Assembly (NCBI GenBank): GCA_022563535.1
Contig: JADFNE010000026.1
Coordinates: 1 to 57,986, forward strand
Reading direction: 5' to 3'
DNA: 57,986 bases
Source: Myxococcales bacterium
GTDB taxonomy: Bacteria; Myxococcota_A; UBA9160; UBA4427
In this document: positions 40,574-49,044 of the stretch, piece by piece
How positions within the stretch are numbered: the first letter of the stretch is position 1
How the letters are laid out: each line of letters begins with the position of its first letter
The notes under the pieces: model-generated
The model's database searches: none
Told to the model about the DNA's origin: nothing
What the model saw: the letters and a program-made list of their open reading frames with translations, nothing else
Translations under genes and position numbers: made by a program

Positions 40574-41530
40574 ATGTTTCGAGACGAGATCAAGGTTCTG
40601 GATTGTACGATTCGAGATGGGGGCCTGATCAACAATTACCAGTTCAAGGATGACCTGGTCAAGGCGACTTATCGCGCAGCGTGCGACGCCGCGGTCGACT
40701 TCTTCGAAATTGGCAAGAGACTCTGCGAGAGCGAGGACTTTCCCCGCGACCAGTATGGTGCCTGGAACTTCTGCGACGACGATGACATCAAGCGCGTCGT
40801 CAATTCGTATGAAACCGATTCTCGCCCGCTGCTTGCGGTGATGTTCGACGTCGGAAGAGTCGATGTCGCTGCGCTCAAGCCGCGCGATCAGACGGATCTC
40901 GACATGATTCGGACCGCGTGTTACGTGAAGGACGTCGACAAGGGACTCGAACTCGTCAAACGTTGCAAAGATCTGGGTTACCTGACCACGCTCAACATCA
41001 TGGCGCCGTCGGTGGCCATTGAAACGGAGTTGATCGAAGGGCTGCAAGCGGTAAACGAATGCGACGAGACCGACTATTTGTACCTGGTCGATAGCTACGG
41101 TGCTTTCTATTCCGAGCAGGTCGCGCACTACATCGATCTCTACCGCACACACGCGCCGAGCAAAGAACTCGGGTTCCACGCCCACAACAATCAGCAACTC
41201 GCCTTCGCGAACACCCAGGAGGCAATCATCCGCGGCGTCAATTTGCTGGATGCGACGGTCAACGGGATTGGGCGCGGGGCAGGGAACTGCAACATCGAAC
41301 TGCTGTTGAACTTTCTCCAGAATCCAAAGTTCAAGGTCGAGCCCATCTACGAGGTCATTCAGGAGCACTTTGTGCCGCTGCGCAACGAGATCGAGTGGGG
41401 CTACAACGACATCTATGGCATCAGCGGTTGCCTGAACCAGCATCCGCGCGCGGCGATGCGTCAGCGGGCTGACAAAGCATTGCGGGACAACTGCCACGAC
41501 TTCTATCGAGAGTGCCGAAATCTCGACTGA
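40574..41530 (+). CDS. DRE-TIM-type aldolase/lyase (HMG-CoA lyase/HOA aldolase superfamily)
   Basis: 318 aa TIM-barrel enzyme. It begins IKVLDCTIRDGGLINNYQF, a variant of the superfamily's D-x-T-x-R-D-G metal-site motif. Later metal-binding His residues are in LGFHAHNNQQLAFANT, and VNGIGRGAGNCNIELLL matches the Gly-rich segment. The family includes 4-hydroxy-2-oxovalerate aldolase, HMG-CoA lyase and isopropylmalate synthase. This branch (aldolase catalytic domain protein) has no firm substrate and may serve cell-surface or secondary biosynthesis. ATG 40574 has AGGAGG at 40562-40567. It is convergent with the acyl-CoA dehydrogenase gene. Confidence 0.85.
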   Translation: MFRDEIKVLDCTIRDGGLINNYQFKDDLVKATYRAACDAAVDFFEIGKRLCESEDFPRDQYGAWNFCDDDDIKRVVNSYETDSRPLLAVMFDVGRVDVAALKPRDQTDLDMIRTACYVKDVDKGLELVKRCKDLGYLTTLNIMAPSVAIETELIEGLQAVNECDETDYLYLVDSYGAFYSEQVAHYIDLYRTHAPSKELGFHAHNNQQLAFANTQEAIIRGVNLLDATVNGIGRGAGNCNIELLLNFLQNPKFKVEPIYEVIQEHFVPLRNEIEWGYNDIYGISGCLNQHPRAAMRQRADKALRDNCHDFYRECRNLD

Positions 41531-41578
41531 GCGTCTAAGCGAGAACCTGGGCGAGAACCTGGGCGAGATCAGTCGAGA
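41521..41578. terminator. 10-bp inverted repeat at the convergent gene ends
   Basis: TCTCGACTGA (41521-41530) and TCAGTCGAGA (41569-41578) are exact reverse complements. Each contains the stop codon of one of the two convergent genes. A 12-base tandem repeat (GCGAGAACCTGG, 41540-41563) lies in the loop. It may act as a bidirectional terminator, although there is no T-run and both proteins simply end in Leu-Asp. Confidence 0.35.
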
Positions 41579-43296
41579 AGCGAGACGATCCGCTCACAGC
41601 GTTCGAGCCGCTCGATGCCGCCTGACTGGATGCGACTGGCCTCGGTTGCGAGGTCGAGCATCTTGCGATTGACCCAGCTCGCCGCGAGATCTTCTCGCTC
41701 GGGCGCCACGTCCGCCTGAAGCAGGAGTTCCGAGCCTACGATCACGGCGATCACCATGTCGGCCAGAGGCTTCGAACAGAGCAGGGCGTAGGAAAAATCC
41801 TGGGCCAGGGCCATCGAGGCGTCCTCGATCTGGCTGATCCCAACTCGCACTTTTTTGGCGAGTTCGCTGAGTTCGGGCCGAGCCAGGGAATCGAGTTCTT
41901 TGTGGAGCTCGTCGAAGACGATCGTCAGCGCGCCCTTGCCGATCTCTTTGAGTGCAAAGCTCACCTGAATTTCCGACGTGCCCTCGTAGATCGTGGTGAT
42001 GATCGCATCATTGTGCAGCTTGCCGACCGTGGATTCGGCCATGAATCCGATTCCACCGTGTACTTGAATGGCTGCGCGGGTGATCCAGTCCGCAGATTCG
42101 GTCGCCTGGTACTTTGCGAGAGGCGTCAGCAGACGCGTTCGCACTGAGTTTCTTTCGTGGATGCGTTTCAACTCGCTGAGCTCGCTCTCGGACATATCCG
42201 GGTTTCGAGCCATGTGTCGTTCGATGGCGTTATTGCGATCTAGCAGCAGCAGGCAGCGATAGAGCAGGGCGCGGCTGCCTTCGAGGTCGCGCACCATTCT
42301 CGCAAGCAGGTTTTTCATCAGGGGTTGTTGGCCGATGGGGATGCCGAACTGTTTGCGCTGCTTGGAGTATTGGATGGCTTCGTGAACAGCGGCTTCTGCG
42401 ATGCCGATTCCCTGGGCCGCCACGCCGACTCGAGCGTTGTTCATCAAGTCGAGCATTGCCTTGAATCCCTCGCCCTTGACGCCAATGCGGTACGCGTCGG
42501 CGTCGTCGTAGCGAATTGCCGCGGTGGGCGAACAGTGGATGCCCATTTTGTGTTCGAGTCGCTCGACGATGACGCCATTGGGGCTGCCATCGCGTCGGGT
42601 GCGCGGGCAGATGAAAAGCGAAAGACCCTTGGTGCTGCCCTTCGATTCCTCGTAGTGGTCGTCGTCGCGAGCGAGCACGAGATGCACCTCGGCGCCGCCG
42701 TTGGTGATGAAGATCTTCTGGCCGTTGAGCTTCGAGATTTCGCCGTGGTCGCTGGCGCGAGTTTGAATCGCCCCCAGATCGGATCCGGCTTGAGGCTCGG
42801 TAAGATCCATCGACCCCATTACTTCACCACTGGCAAAGCGGGGCAGGAACTCCCGGCACAGTTCGGGTGAGGCGTAGCGTTGAATGTCCTCGGCCGTGCC
42901 CGACTGCAGGCCAAGGATCGTCATCAAACCGGGATTGGCACGTGAGATCATCTGGATGACCACGTTGCTTACGAACCCGGATAGATCGAACCCTCCGAAT
43001 TCTTCGCGAACGTTCAGGCTGACGAGCCCCGCTTCTTTCAGCAGGTCGTAGGCCTTTTGCGTGGCCTCGGGAAGTATCACCTCGCCGTCGATCAACTCGG
43101 CCGGAACGTCCCAGGTCTCACGACAATCGGCTTCGATCTTCTCGCAAATTGAAGCACAGGTTTCGAGCACACTGCGAAGTGCTTCGGTTTCACTTTCGAC
43201 ATCTGCGTCGTCGCCTTTGGCCAAGGTGAAGTACGACTCCCAGTCGGCCAGACGATCGAGATAGAGAGTGATTCCGTCGTGAAAATAGGAAGGCAT
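41569..43296 (-). CDS. Acyl-CoA dehydrogenase (FadE-type, long form)
   Basis: 575 aa flavoenzyme that introduces the alpha-beta double bond in acyl-CoA. The N-terminal extension is of the 600-residue FadE subgroup. FAD/substrate motifs are MGSMDLTEPQAGSDLGAIQT, NGQKIFITNGG, NARVGVAAQGIGIAEAAVHE and YSKQRKQFG, with IQVHGGIGFM and IYEGTSEIQ near the end. The Glu in IYEGTSEIQ is the probable catalytic base by family position. ATG 43296 has GGAG upstream. Its substrate range is probably medium to long chain, but chain length cannot be read by eye. Confidence 0.93.
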   Translation of the reverse strand: MPSYFHDGITLYLDRLADWESYFTLAKGDDADVESETEALRSVLETCASICEKIEADCRETWDVPAELIDGEVILPEATQKAYDLLKEAGLVSLNVREEFGGFDLSGFVSNVVIQMISRANPGLMTILGLQSGTAEDIQRYASPELCREFLPRFASGEVMGSMDLTEPQAGSDLGAIQTRASDHGEISKLNGQKIFITNGGAEVHLVLARDDDHYEESKGSTKGLSLFICPRTRRDGSPNGVIVERLEHKMGIHCSPTAAIRYDDADAYRIGVKGEGFKAMLDLMNNARVGVAAQGIGIAEAAVHEAIQYSKQRKQFGIPIGQQPLMKNLLARMVRDLEGSRALLYRCLLLLDRNNAIERHMARNPDMSESELSELKRIHERNSVRTRLLTPLAKYQATESADWITRAAIQVHGGIGFMAESTVGKLHNDAIITTIYEGTSEIQVSFALKEIGKGALTIVFDELHKELDSLARPELSELAKKVRVGISQIEDASMALAQDFSYALLCSKPLADMVIAVIVGSELLLQADVAPEREDLAASWVNRKMLDLATEASRIQSGGIERLERCERIVSLLD

Positions 43297-43389
43297 GCTT
43301 GACTCCAATCCAGCGCCGAGAGATCTCGCGCTGGGGTTGGCGATGATCGTGACGCGGGGAATTGAACCTGTGTTTACGCGATTGTGCAA

Positions 43390-43439
43390 TCTCATATTTC
43401 GGCTTGAGCGGCAAGGAAATTGAGAATTCCGATATGAGA
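43390..43439. repeat. 8-bp inverted repeat upstream of the acyl-CoA dehydrogenase gene
   Basis: TCTCATAT (43390-43397) and ATATGAGA (43432-43439) are exact reverse complements with 34 bases between, in the 213-base region before the dehydrogenase start. It is a possible regulator site, or a weak terminator of the plus strand. Confidence 0.3.
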
Positions 43440-43509
43440 AGAACGCACGTAGATTCGATAGAACTGGGGGAAAAAGGAGGACCGGGAGTCATGACTGGCA
43501 GTCCGGTTC

Positions 43510-46500
43510 CTAGGATCTACGCCGGGGCTTCCTGGTTGTGCGCGATTTCTTCCGCGCAGACGATTTCTTCCTTGCTACGGATCGCGTGGAGCGCTTCGAT
43601 TTTGCAGGGCGACGATTTTTCTTGCGCGGCAGCCCCTCTGCCGCGATGCGCACATTCGCGATCTCCGCAGCACCGGCTCGTCCACCGGATGGCGTGATGA
43701 CTGGACGTTGAAACTCGATCAGTCGGCCTTCGCTTTCGAAGCTCTCTTCTTCGATGTGGATGTAGCCCGCGCGGTGAAGCGCCGCGAGCAGGACCTCGAA
43801 GAGCCCCCGGTCGTAGTCTTGTCCGAACAGTTCGTTGAATAGTCTTCCGCTGCTCGGGGCGCTCTCGCGATTCAGGGATTTGAGGATGCGCTCCATTGCG
43901 CTCTGCTGCGCCGGGGTTGCTTCACCGTAGTCTGCGACCAGGGTGGCTGCGGGTGCGCAGAAGTCGCAGTGCCCACAAGAGTCTTCGGAATCGGCCTGGT
44001 CGCCAAAATGACGGACGAGTCTCAGCATCCGGCAGCCGCGGCTGTCTGCGAATCGCGCGATTTCGTCGAGTTGTGCTTTGCGATGCTCGAGCTGGGCGCG
44101 GTAGGGCTCGCGCCAGCGATCGTGTCCTCGGGTCGTCGCTTCTCCGGGACCCGCCACTGCGCCGCCGTGAATCCGGAGCTTTTCGAGCGCCCGTTCAAAT
44201 TCCTCAGGGTCCAGCTTGAGCGATTGCTGTAGCCGGGTCTTGTCGATCGGCTGATCTCCGAGCGCTGCGAAGATCTTGGCCAGGACCTTCGTGTCGGGAT
44301 AATCGCGGTTCAGGAACCATTCGTGGGTGCGGCGGTCGATATAGCCGTGCAGGAGAAATGCGCGCGAGGGCAGACCGTCGCGCCCCGCGCGACCGATTTC
44401 TTGATAGTAGCTCTCGACACTGCCGGGCAGGGCGAGATGGATCACGCTGCGAACATCGGGTTTGTCGATTCCCATGCCGAAGGCCACCGTCGCAACGACG
44501 ACCTCGAGGGATCCGGCCAGGAAGGCGGCGTGAACCTTGTCTCTTCGCTCGGGATCCATGCCGGCGTGATAGGCCGCGGTGGGATAGTCCTCGCCGAGTT
44601 CGTCGGCGAGGGCTTCTGCCTTCTTTCGCGTCGGGGCATAGACGATCGCGGGTCGACGGTCGCTCGGGCTGAGCAGCCGCGCAGCGGTGTCGTTGCGCAG
44701 GGAGGGTTTGAGTTCGACCACCTCGATTGCAATGTTGTCCCGGCGAAACCCGTGGATGAAGTGTTGTGCGCCCGGGACCGCCAGTTGCTCGACGATATCG
44801 TGCTGAACCCGCATGGTCGCGGTCGCGGTCAGTGCGACGATGGGAGCCGGTCGCAACAAGGGCAGGCGCTCCTTCAACATTCGGTAGTCGGGTCTGAAGT
44901 CATGGCCCCATTGGGAAATGCAGTGGGCCTCGTCGATCGCGATCAACGCGGGTTTGCGGCGTGCGAGCATCTCGGGGAATCCCGGAACGCTCAATCGTTC
45001 GGGAGCGATGAACAAGAAGTCGAGTCGCCCGGCCAGATAATCGAAACAAACCTGGCGCGAATCTTCGCGGCTGCGCCCCGAATGAATGCGCTCGGCGATG
45101 AACCCGCGCTGTTTCAACGCAATGACTTGATCCTCCATCAATGCGATCAAGGGGCTGACGACCAGCGTGGTTCCCGCCCGGGCGATGCCCGGAAGCTGAT
45201 AGCAGAGGGACTTGCCGGCCCCGGTGGGCATCACGAGCAAGACATCGCTTCCCTCGGTGAGGGTGCGACACACCTCTTCTTGATGCGGCCGGAATCGTTC
45301 GAAGCCAAAACGATCGCGCAGCAGCCCATGCAAGCGGTTCGAGGGAGTCGGAACCTTGGGTGGGGCATTGGCCGATGTGTCTTGGAGTGTTGGTGCCGCG
45401 GGGGGAGCGCTACGGGCTGCCGCACCGGATGGTTTCGCGCGGGAGGGTTGCGTCCGAGCTTTGGCGCGGGGTGGTGCCCCTGCGGTCGATCTGGCCTTCG
45501 CAGCGTCGTCGTGTTTGACACTCGCCACGACGTCGCGCACGTACTGTTCGATTTCGGAGATAAATCGTTCGAGGCTGACGCTGCCGTCTTGAATCTGTTG
45601 GAGCTTCGCCTCCCAGTGGCCGGTCATCGCAGGGCTCTTGCTGTGGGGATGGACCAGTCCAATCAGGCGAATGCCCTTGTCGCTCGCCAGCAATGTCTTC
45701 TTCTCACGCTTGAGATACGCCCGGGTGATCAGGATCTCGATGATTCCGGCCCGGGTTGCGGGTGTTCCGAGCCCACACTCGCGCATGGCTTCCGACAGAT
45801 CTTTGTCATCCAGGGTTTTGCCGGCAGTTTCCATCGCGGTCAGCAGCGTTGCTTCCGTGAAGCGACGGGGCGGCCGGGTTGCCTTGTCGTCGACATGAAC
45901 CTCGAGCATCTCAACTGGCAGATTCGGCCGAAGTTGTGGGGGGAGTTCCGGGTCACGGTTGGCAAGCGAGGCGGCTGCGGCGCTTCTCGGCTTGCGAACT
46001 TCGGTCTTGCGCGGTGCGCTCGGGAGGGGTGGGTCGAGCACCCGCCAACCGACCTGGTCCAGCTTGGTTCCGGTGCTGCGATACAGATCCACGTCCGCCG
46101 CTACGGATTCATCGTTCTCCGATTGTGTGATCGCGGTGATGACCGTGGTTGTGGAATAGAGATGATCTTCATGCCAGGCGGCGAGCAACCGACGACACAC
46201 GAGATCGTAGATACGCTGCTCGTCGCGACCGAGGCGACTGGACCCACGCGCAGTGTCCGTTGGGATCAGAGCGTGGTGATCGCGAACCTTCGCGTCGTCG
46301 ACGAACCTCGCACCCAGTGGGCGGCTGCCGCAGCCCTCCGCGAGGAGTTCGGTGTAACCCGGGGAGATGGCTGCGACGATCCGGGGAAGCGTTTTGGCGT
46401 CATCTCGTGTGAGCACTCGGCTGTCGGTTCGCGGGTAGCTCAGCAGCTTCTTCTCATAGAGCGCCTGTGCGAGATCCAGGGTCTTCTTGGCGGAGAAACC

Positions 46501-47481
46501 GTAGAGTCGATTTGCGTGGCGCTGTAGCTCAGTCAGGTCATAGAACAACGGAGGGGGTAACCGACGTTGACGTCCGCTGACCGAACGAACCTGTGCAGTG
46601 CCTGCGCGCGCGCGATCGGCAATGCGCTGGGCTTCGCTCCCGTCGACCGGCAGGCGACACCCCCGCTGGCTCGAGTCCTGCTCCGGGGGCTTGCTCTCGT
46701 GATCGGCTGCAGTTGCAGGGGCTGGCGCCAGGTCATGGGTCTCCGGCCGGATGTAGACGCCCTCGTACGAGGTCGACGAGGAGACGCCCTGATCCGCATT
46801 CTCCGTCGGCCGAAAGACCGCGCGCACTTCCTTGTAGTCTTCGGAAACGAATCGGCGGATCGCCAGTTCGCGGTCCACCACCATGGCCAGGGTGGGTGTC
46901 TGGACGCGACCGACCGACAGCATCTCTCGCGGCCCGCCCTGGCGAAGCGTGTAGGCCCGCGTGAGATTCATCCCTACCAACCAATCGGCGCGGCTTCTTC
47001 CCCGGGCCGCGTCGGCCAGGCCGTCAAACTCCTGGGCCGGGCGCAGGTCGGCAAAGCCCCGGCGAATGGCGTCGTCGGTCAGTGACGAGATCCAGAGCCT
47101 GCGCACGGGTTTGGTTGCGCCCGCCGCTTCGTAGATAAAACGAAAGATCAGCTCACCTTCGCGACCGGCGTCAGTGGCACACACGACTTCGTCGATGTCT
47201 CGGTCACACAGGATTTGCTTGATGATTTCGAACTGGTGCCGGGTTTTTTCGTAGACCCGCAGAGGCCAGTGCTTGGGAATCATCGGCAGGCTGGCGAGAC
47301 TCCATCGCTTCCATTGGGCATCGATCTCATGAGGTTGCGCCGGAGAGGCCAGATGGCCGATCGCCCAGGTGACCACGTAGCCATTGCCCTCGAGGGCCCC
47401 GTCGCGCCGATGGGTCGCGCCCAGAACCTTGGCGATATCCCGGGCCACTGATGGCTTCTCGGCCAGCACTGCAGTTGTCAT
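43510..47481 (-). CDS. Topoisomerase III - RecQ helicase fusion
   Basis: 1323 aa. Residues 1 to about 655 are a type IA topoisomerase III: Toprim motif (TAVLAEKPSVARDIAKVLG, then VVCATDAGREGELIFRFIYE), LSVGRVQTPTLAMVVDREL, and catalytic Tyr349 in LLSYPRTDSRVL. A Pro/Ala/Arg-rich linker (about 656-715) leads to a complete RecQ: motif 0 FERFRPHQEEV, Walker A MPTGAGKSLCYQLPG (about 751-765), DEAHCISQWGHDFRPDY, YYQEIGRAGRDG and the zinc-binding CRMLRLVRHFGD..CGHCDFC. The tail is Lys/Arg-rich (about 40 residues). The pair corresponds to the BLM-TOP3 dissolvase, which resolves double Holliday junctions and decatenates DNA. It is divergent from murA. Confidence 0.95.
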   Translation of the reverse strand: MTTAVLAEKPSVARDIAKVLGATHRRDGALEGNGYVVTWAIGHLASPAQPHEIDAQWKRWSLASLPMIPKHWPLRVYEKTRHQFEIIKQILCDRDIDEVVCATDAGREGELIFRFIYEAAGATKPVRRLWISSLTDDAIRRGFADLRPAQEFDGLADAARGRSRADWLVGMNLTRAYTLRQGGPREMLSVGRVQTPTLAMVVDRELAIRRFVSEDYKEVRAVFRPTENADQGVSSSTSYEGVYIRPETHDLAPAPATAADHESKPPEQDSSQRGCRLPVDGSEAQRIADRARAGTAQVRSVSGRQRRLPPPLFYDLTELQRHANRLYGFSAKKTLDLAQALYEKKLLSYPRTDSRVLTRDDAKTLPRIVAAISPGYTELLAEGCGSRPLGARFVDDAKVRDHHALIPTDTARGSSRLGRDEQRIYDLVCRRLLAAWHEDHLYSTTTVITAITQSENDESVAADVDLYRSTGTKLDQVGWRVLDPPLPSAPRKTEVRKPRSAAAASLANRDPELPPQLRPNLPVEMLEVHVDDKATRPPRRFTEATLLTAMETAGKTLDDKDLSEAMRECGLGTPATRAGIIEILITRAYLKREKKTLLASDKGIRLIGLVHPHSKSPAMTGHWEAKLQQIQDGSVSLERFISEIEQYVRDVVASVKHDDAAKARSTAGAPPRAKARTQPSRAKPSGAAARSAPPAAPTLQDTSANAPPKVPTPSNRLHGLLRDRFGFERFRPHQEEVCRTLTEGSDVLLVMPTGAGKSLCYQLPGIARAGTTLVVSPLIALMEDQVIALKQRGFIAERIHSGRSREDSRQVCFDYLAGRLDFLFIAPERLSVPGFPEMLARRKPALIAIDEAHCISQWGHDFRPDYRMLKERLPLLRPAPIVALTATATMRVQHDIVEQLAVPGAQHFIHGFRRDNIAIEVVELKPSLRNDTAARLLSPSDRRPAIVYAPTRKKAEALADELGEDYPTAAYHAGMDPERRDKVHAAFLAGSLEVVVATVAFGMGIDKPDVRSVIHLALPGSVESYYQEIGRAGRDGLPSRAFLLHGYIDRRTHEWFLNRDYPDTKVLAKIFAALGDQPIDKTRLQQSLKLDPEEFERALEKLRIHGGAVAGPGEATTRGHDRWREPYRAQLEHRKAQLDEIARFADSRGCRMLRLVRHFGDQADSEDSCGHCDFCAPAATLVADYGEATPAQQSAMERILKSLNRESAPSSGRLFNELFGQDYDRGLFEVLLAALHRAGYIHIEEESFESEGRLIEFQRPVITPSGGRAGAAEIANVRIAAEGLPRKKNRRPAKSKRSTRSVARKKSSARKKSRTTRKPRRRS

Positions 47482-47691
47482 GGGCGGGGTCCGACGTGCG
47501 CCTGTTTTCGCGTGTTCGCGGGTTCAAACGTCATGCATTGAGTTTCTGGGGAACCGTGCGGGGGGCTGCACGCGGTACGAGGGTAGCGCGGACACATCGT
47601 TTGGGGAGCGATAAAACTTGCTCGATCGTGCTTCGCCCCGCATCATCCGCCCGTGCGCCGCCCGAACGCGTTGGCGCGACGTTGTGCAAGA

Positions 47692-47702
47692 GGGGGGGGG
47701 GG
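47692..47702 (+). repeat. G11 homopolymer overlapping the murA ribosome-binding site
   Basis: Eleven consecutive G residues run into AGCAAG and ATG 47709, so the Shine-Dalgarno sequence (GGAG) is the end of the tract. Homopolymers this long are prone to slippage and to sequencing or assembly error. Confidence 0.85.
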
Positions 47703-47708
47703 AGCAAG

Positions 47709-48989
47709 ATGAGCAACTTTGTAATCCATGGCGGGCGCCCCATCAAGGGGCACGTCCGGGTCAGCGGGAACAAGAACGCCACGCTGCCGATGATCGCGGC
47801 TGCGCTCCTCACCGACGAAGAAGTCGTATTGGAAAATGTGCCCGCGATCCGAGATGTCGAATCCATGCTCGAGATCGCGAAGTATCTGGGCGCAGAAGTG
47901 ACTCGCGAGCAATCGACAGTTCGCATCCGCGCGCGCGAAATCGTGACCCATGAGATTCCCTGGGAGCTGTGCGAGAAGAACCGTACGAGTTTTTTGTTTG
48001 TTGCTCCGCTGCTACATCGTGTCGCCGAAGCCCAGGTGCACCCGCCTGGCGGGGACATGATCGGGCGGCGAAGACTCGACGCGCACTTCTATGGCTTCGA
48101 AAAATTGGGTTGTCGAGTCGACCCAGAATCCTACAAGCTGGTCGCGCCTCGTGGGATGCGCGGCAGCGTGATGTTTTTCGACGAAGCCAGCGTCACGGCG
48201 ACCGAACACATCCTGATGGCTGCGGTGCTCGCCGAGGGTGTGAGCGAAATTCGCAACGCCGCCAGCGAACCTCATGTGCAGGATCTGGCCGCGCTCCTGG
48301 TCGAGATGGGGGCAGAAATCTCGGGCATCGGTACCAACACCCTGGTCGTGACCGGGGTTACGAAATTGCACGGCACGACCCATCGGATCGAGGGAGACCA
48401 CATCGAAGCCGGGAGCTTCCTCGCCCTGGCCGCAGCGTTGGGCGGCGACATCGTCGTCGAGGGGATTCGCGGGAGTCACTACTGGATGATCCACCGGCTG
48501 TTCGAGCGCTTCGGGATCGAATTGGAGATCGGCTCGGATTCGATTTATCTCGCCGGCGATCAGGTGCCGCGGATTCGCCAGGACGTTGGCGGCAAGACAC
48601 CCCGAGTGGACGATGGTCCCTGGCCGCAATTTCCATCGGACCTGATGAGCAGCATGCTCGTGCTGGCCACCCAGACCCACGGTTCGGTGCTGTTCTTTGA
48701 AAAACTCTTCGAAAGTCGCATGTACTTCGTCGATCCGCTGATTCAGATGGGCGCCAATATCATTGTCTGCGATCCACACCGGGTGGTGATATCGGGCAAG
48801 ACTCCGTTGGTGGGGCAGACGGTCCGGAGTCCGGACATCCGCGCCGGCATGGCGCTGATTATCGCCGCGCTTTGTGCGACGCAACGTCCGAGCGTGGTGC
48901 AGAACGCCGAAATCATCGATCGCGGCTACGAGAACATCGTGGGAAAACTCACGGCTCTGGGCGCTTCCATCGAGCGAGTGGACGACTGA
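47709..48989 (+). CDS. murA: UDP-N-acetylglucosamine 1-carboxyvinyltransferase (MurA), Asp variant
   Basis: First committed enzyme of peptidoglycan synthesis, transferring enolpyruvate from PEP to UDP-GlcNAc in the cytoplasm. 426 aa, two inverse alpha/beta domains. VSGNKNATLPMIAAALL carries the conserved Lys22-Asn23. The mobile catalytic loop reads PPGGDMIGRRRLD, with Asp116 where most bacteria have Cys115. Asp there keeps activity but removes the fosfomycin target, as known in Mycobacterium and Chlamydia. GVSEIRNAASEPHVQDLAAL and the C-terminal DIRAGMALIIAAL are also family segments. It may be the only MurA or a paralogue. ATG 47709 follows a poly-G ribosome-binding site. Confidence 0.93.
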   Translation: MSNFVIHGGRPIKGHVRVSGNKNATLPMIAAALLTDEEVVLENVPAIRDVESMLEIAKYLGAEVTREQSTVRIRAREIVTHEIPWELCEKNRTSFLFVAPLLHRVAEAQVHPPGGDMIGRRRLDAHFYGFEKLGCRVDPESYKLVAPRGMRGSVMFFDEASVTATEHILMAAVLAEGVSEIRNAASEPHVQDLAALLVEMGAEISGIGTNTLVVTGVTKLHGTTHRIEGDHIEAGSFLALAAALGGDIVVEGIRGSHYWMIHRLFERFGIELEIGSDSIYLAGDQVPRIRQDVGGKTPRVDDGPWPQFPSDLMSSMLVLATQTHGSVLFFEKLFESRMYFVDPLIQMGANIIVCDPHRVVISGKTPLVGQTVRSPDIRAGMALIIAALCATQRPSVVQNAEIIDRGYENIVGKLTALGASIERVDD

Positions 48990-49044
48990 GCGGGCAGGGC
49001 ACCGCGCAGCCTTCTGTTCCTACTCCCAGTCCCACGGCCCGCCG

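Noticed and set aside
44323-46527. 734-codon plus-strand frame
   Set aside because: It is antisense to the intact topoisomerase-RecQ gene. Long reverse frames are common in high-GC genes, and it has no domain of its own.
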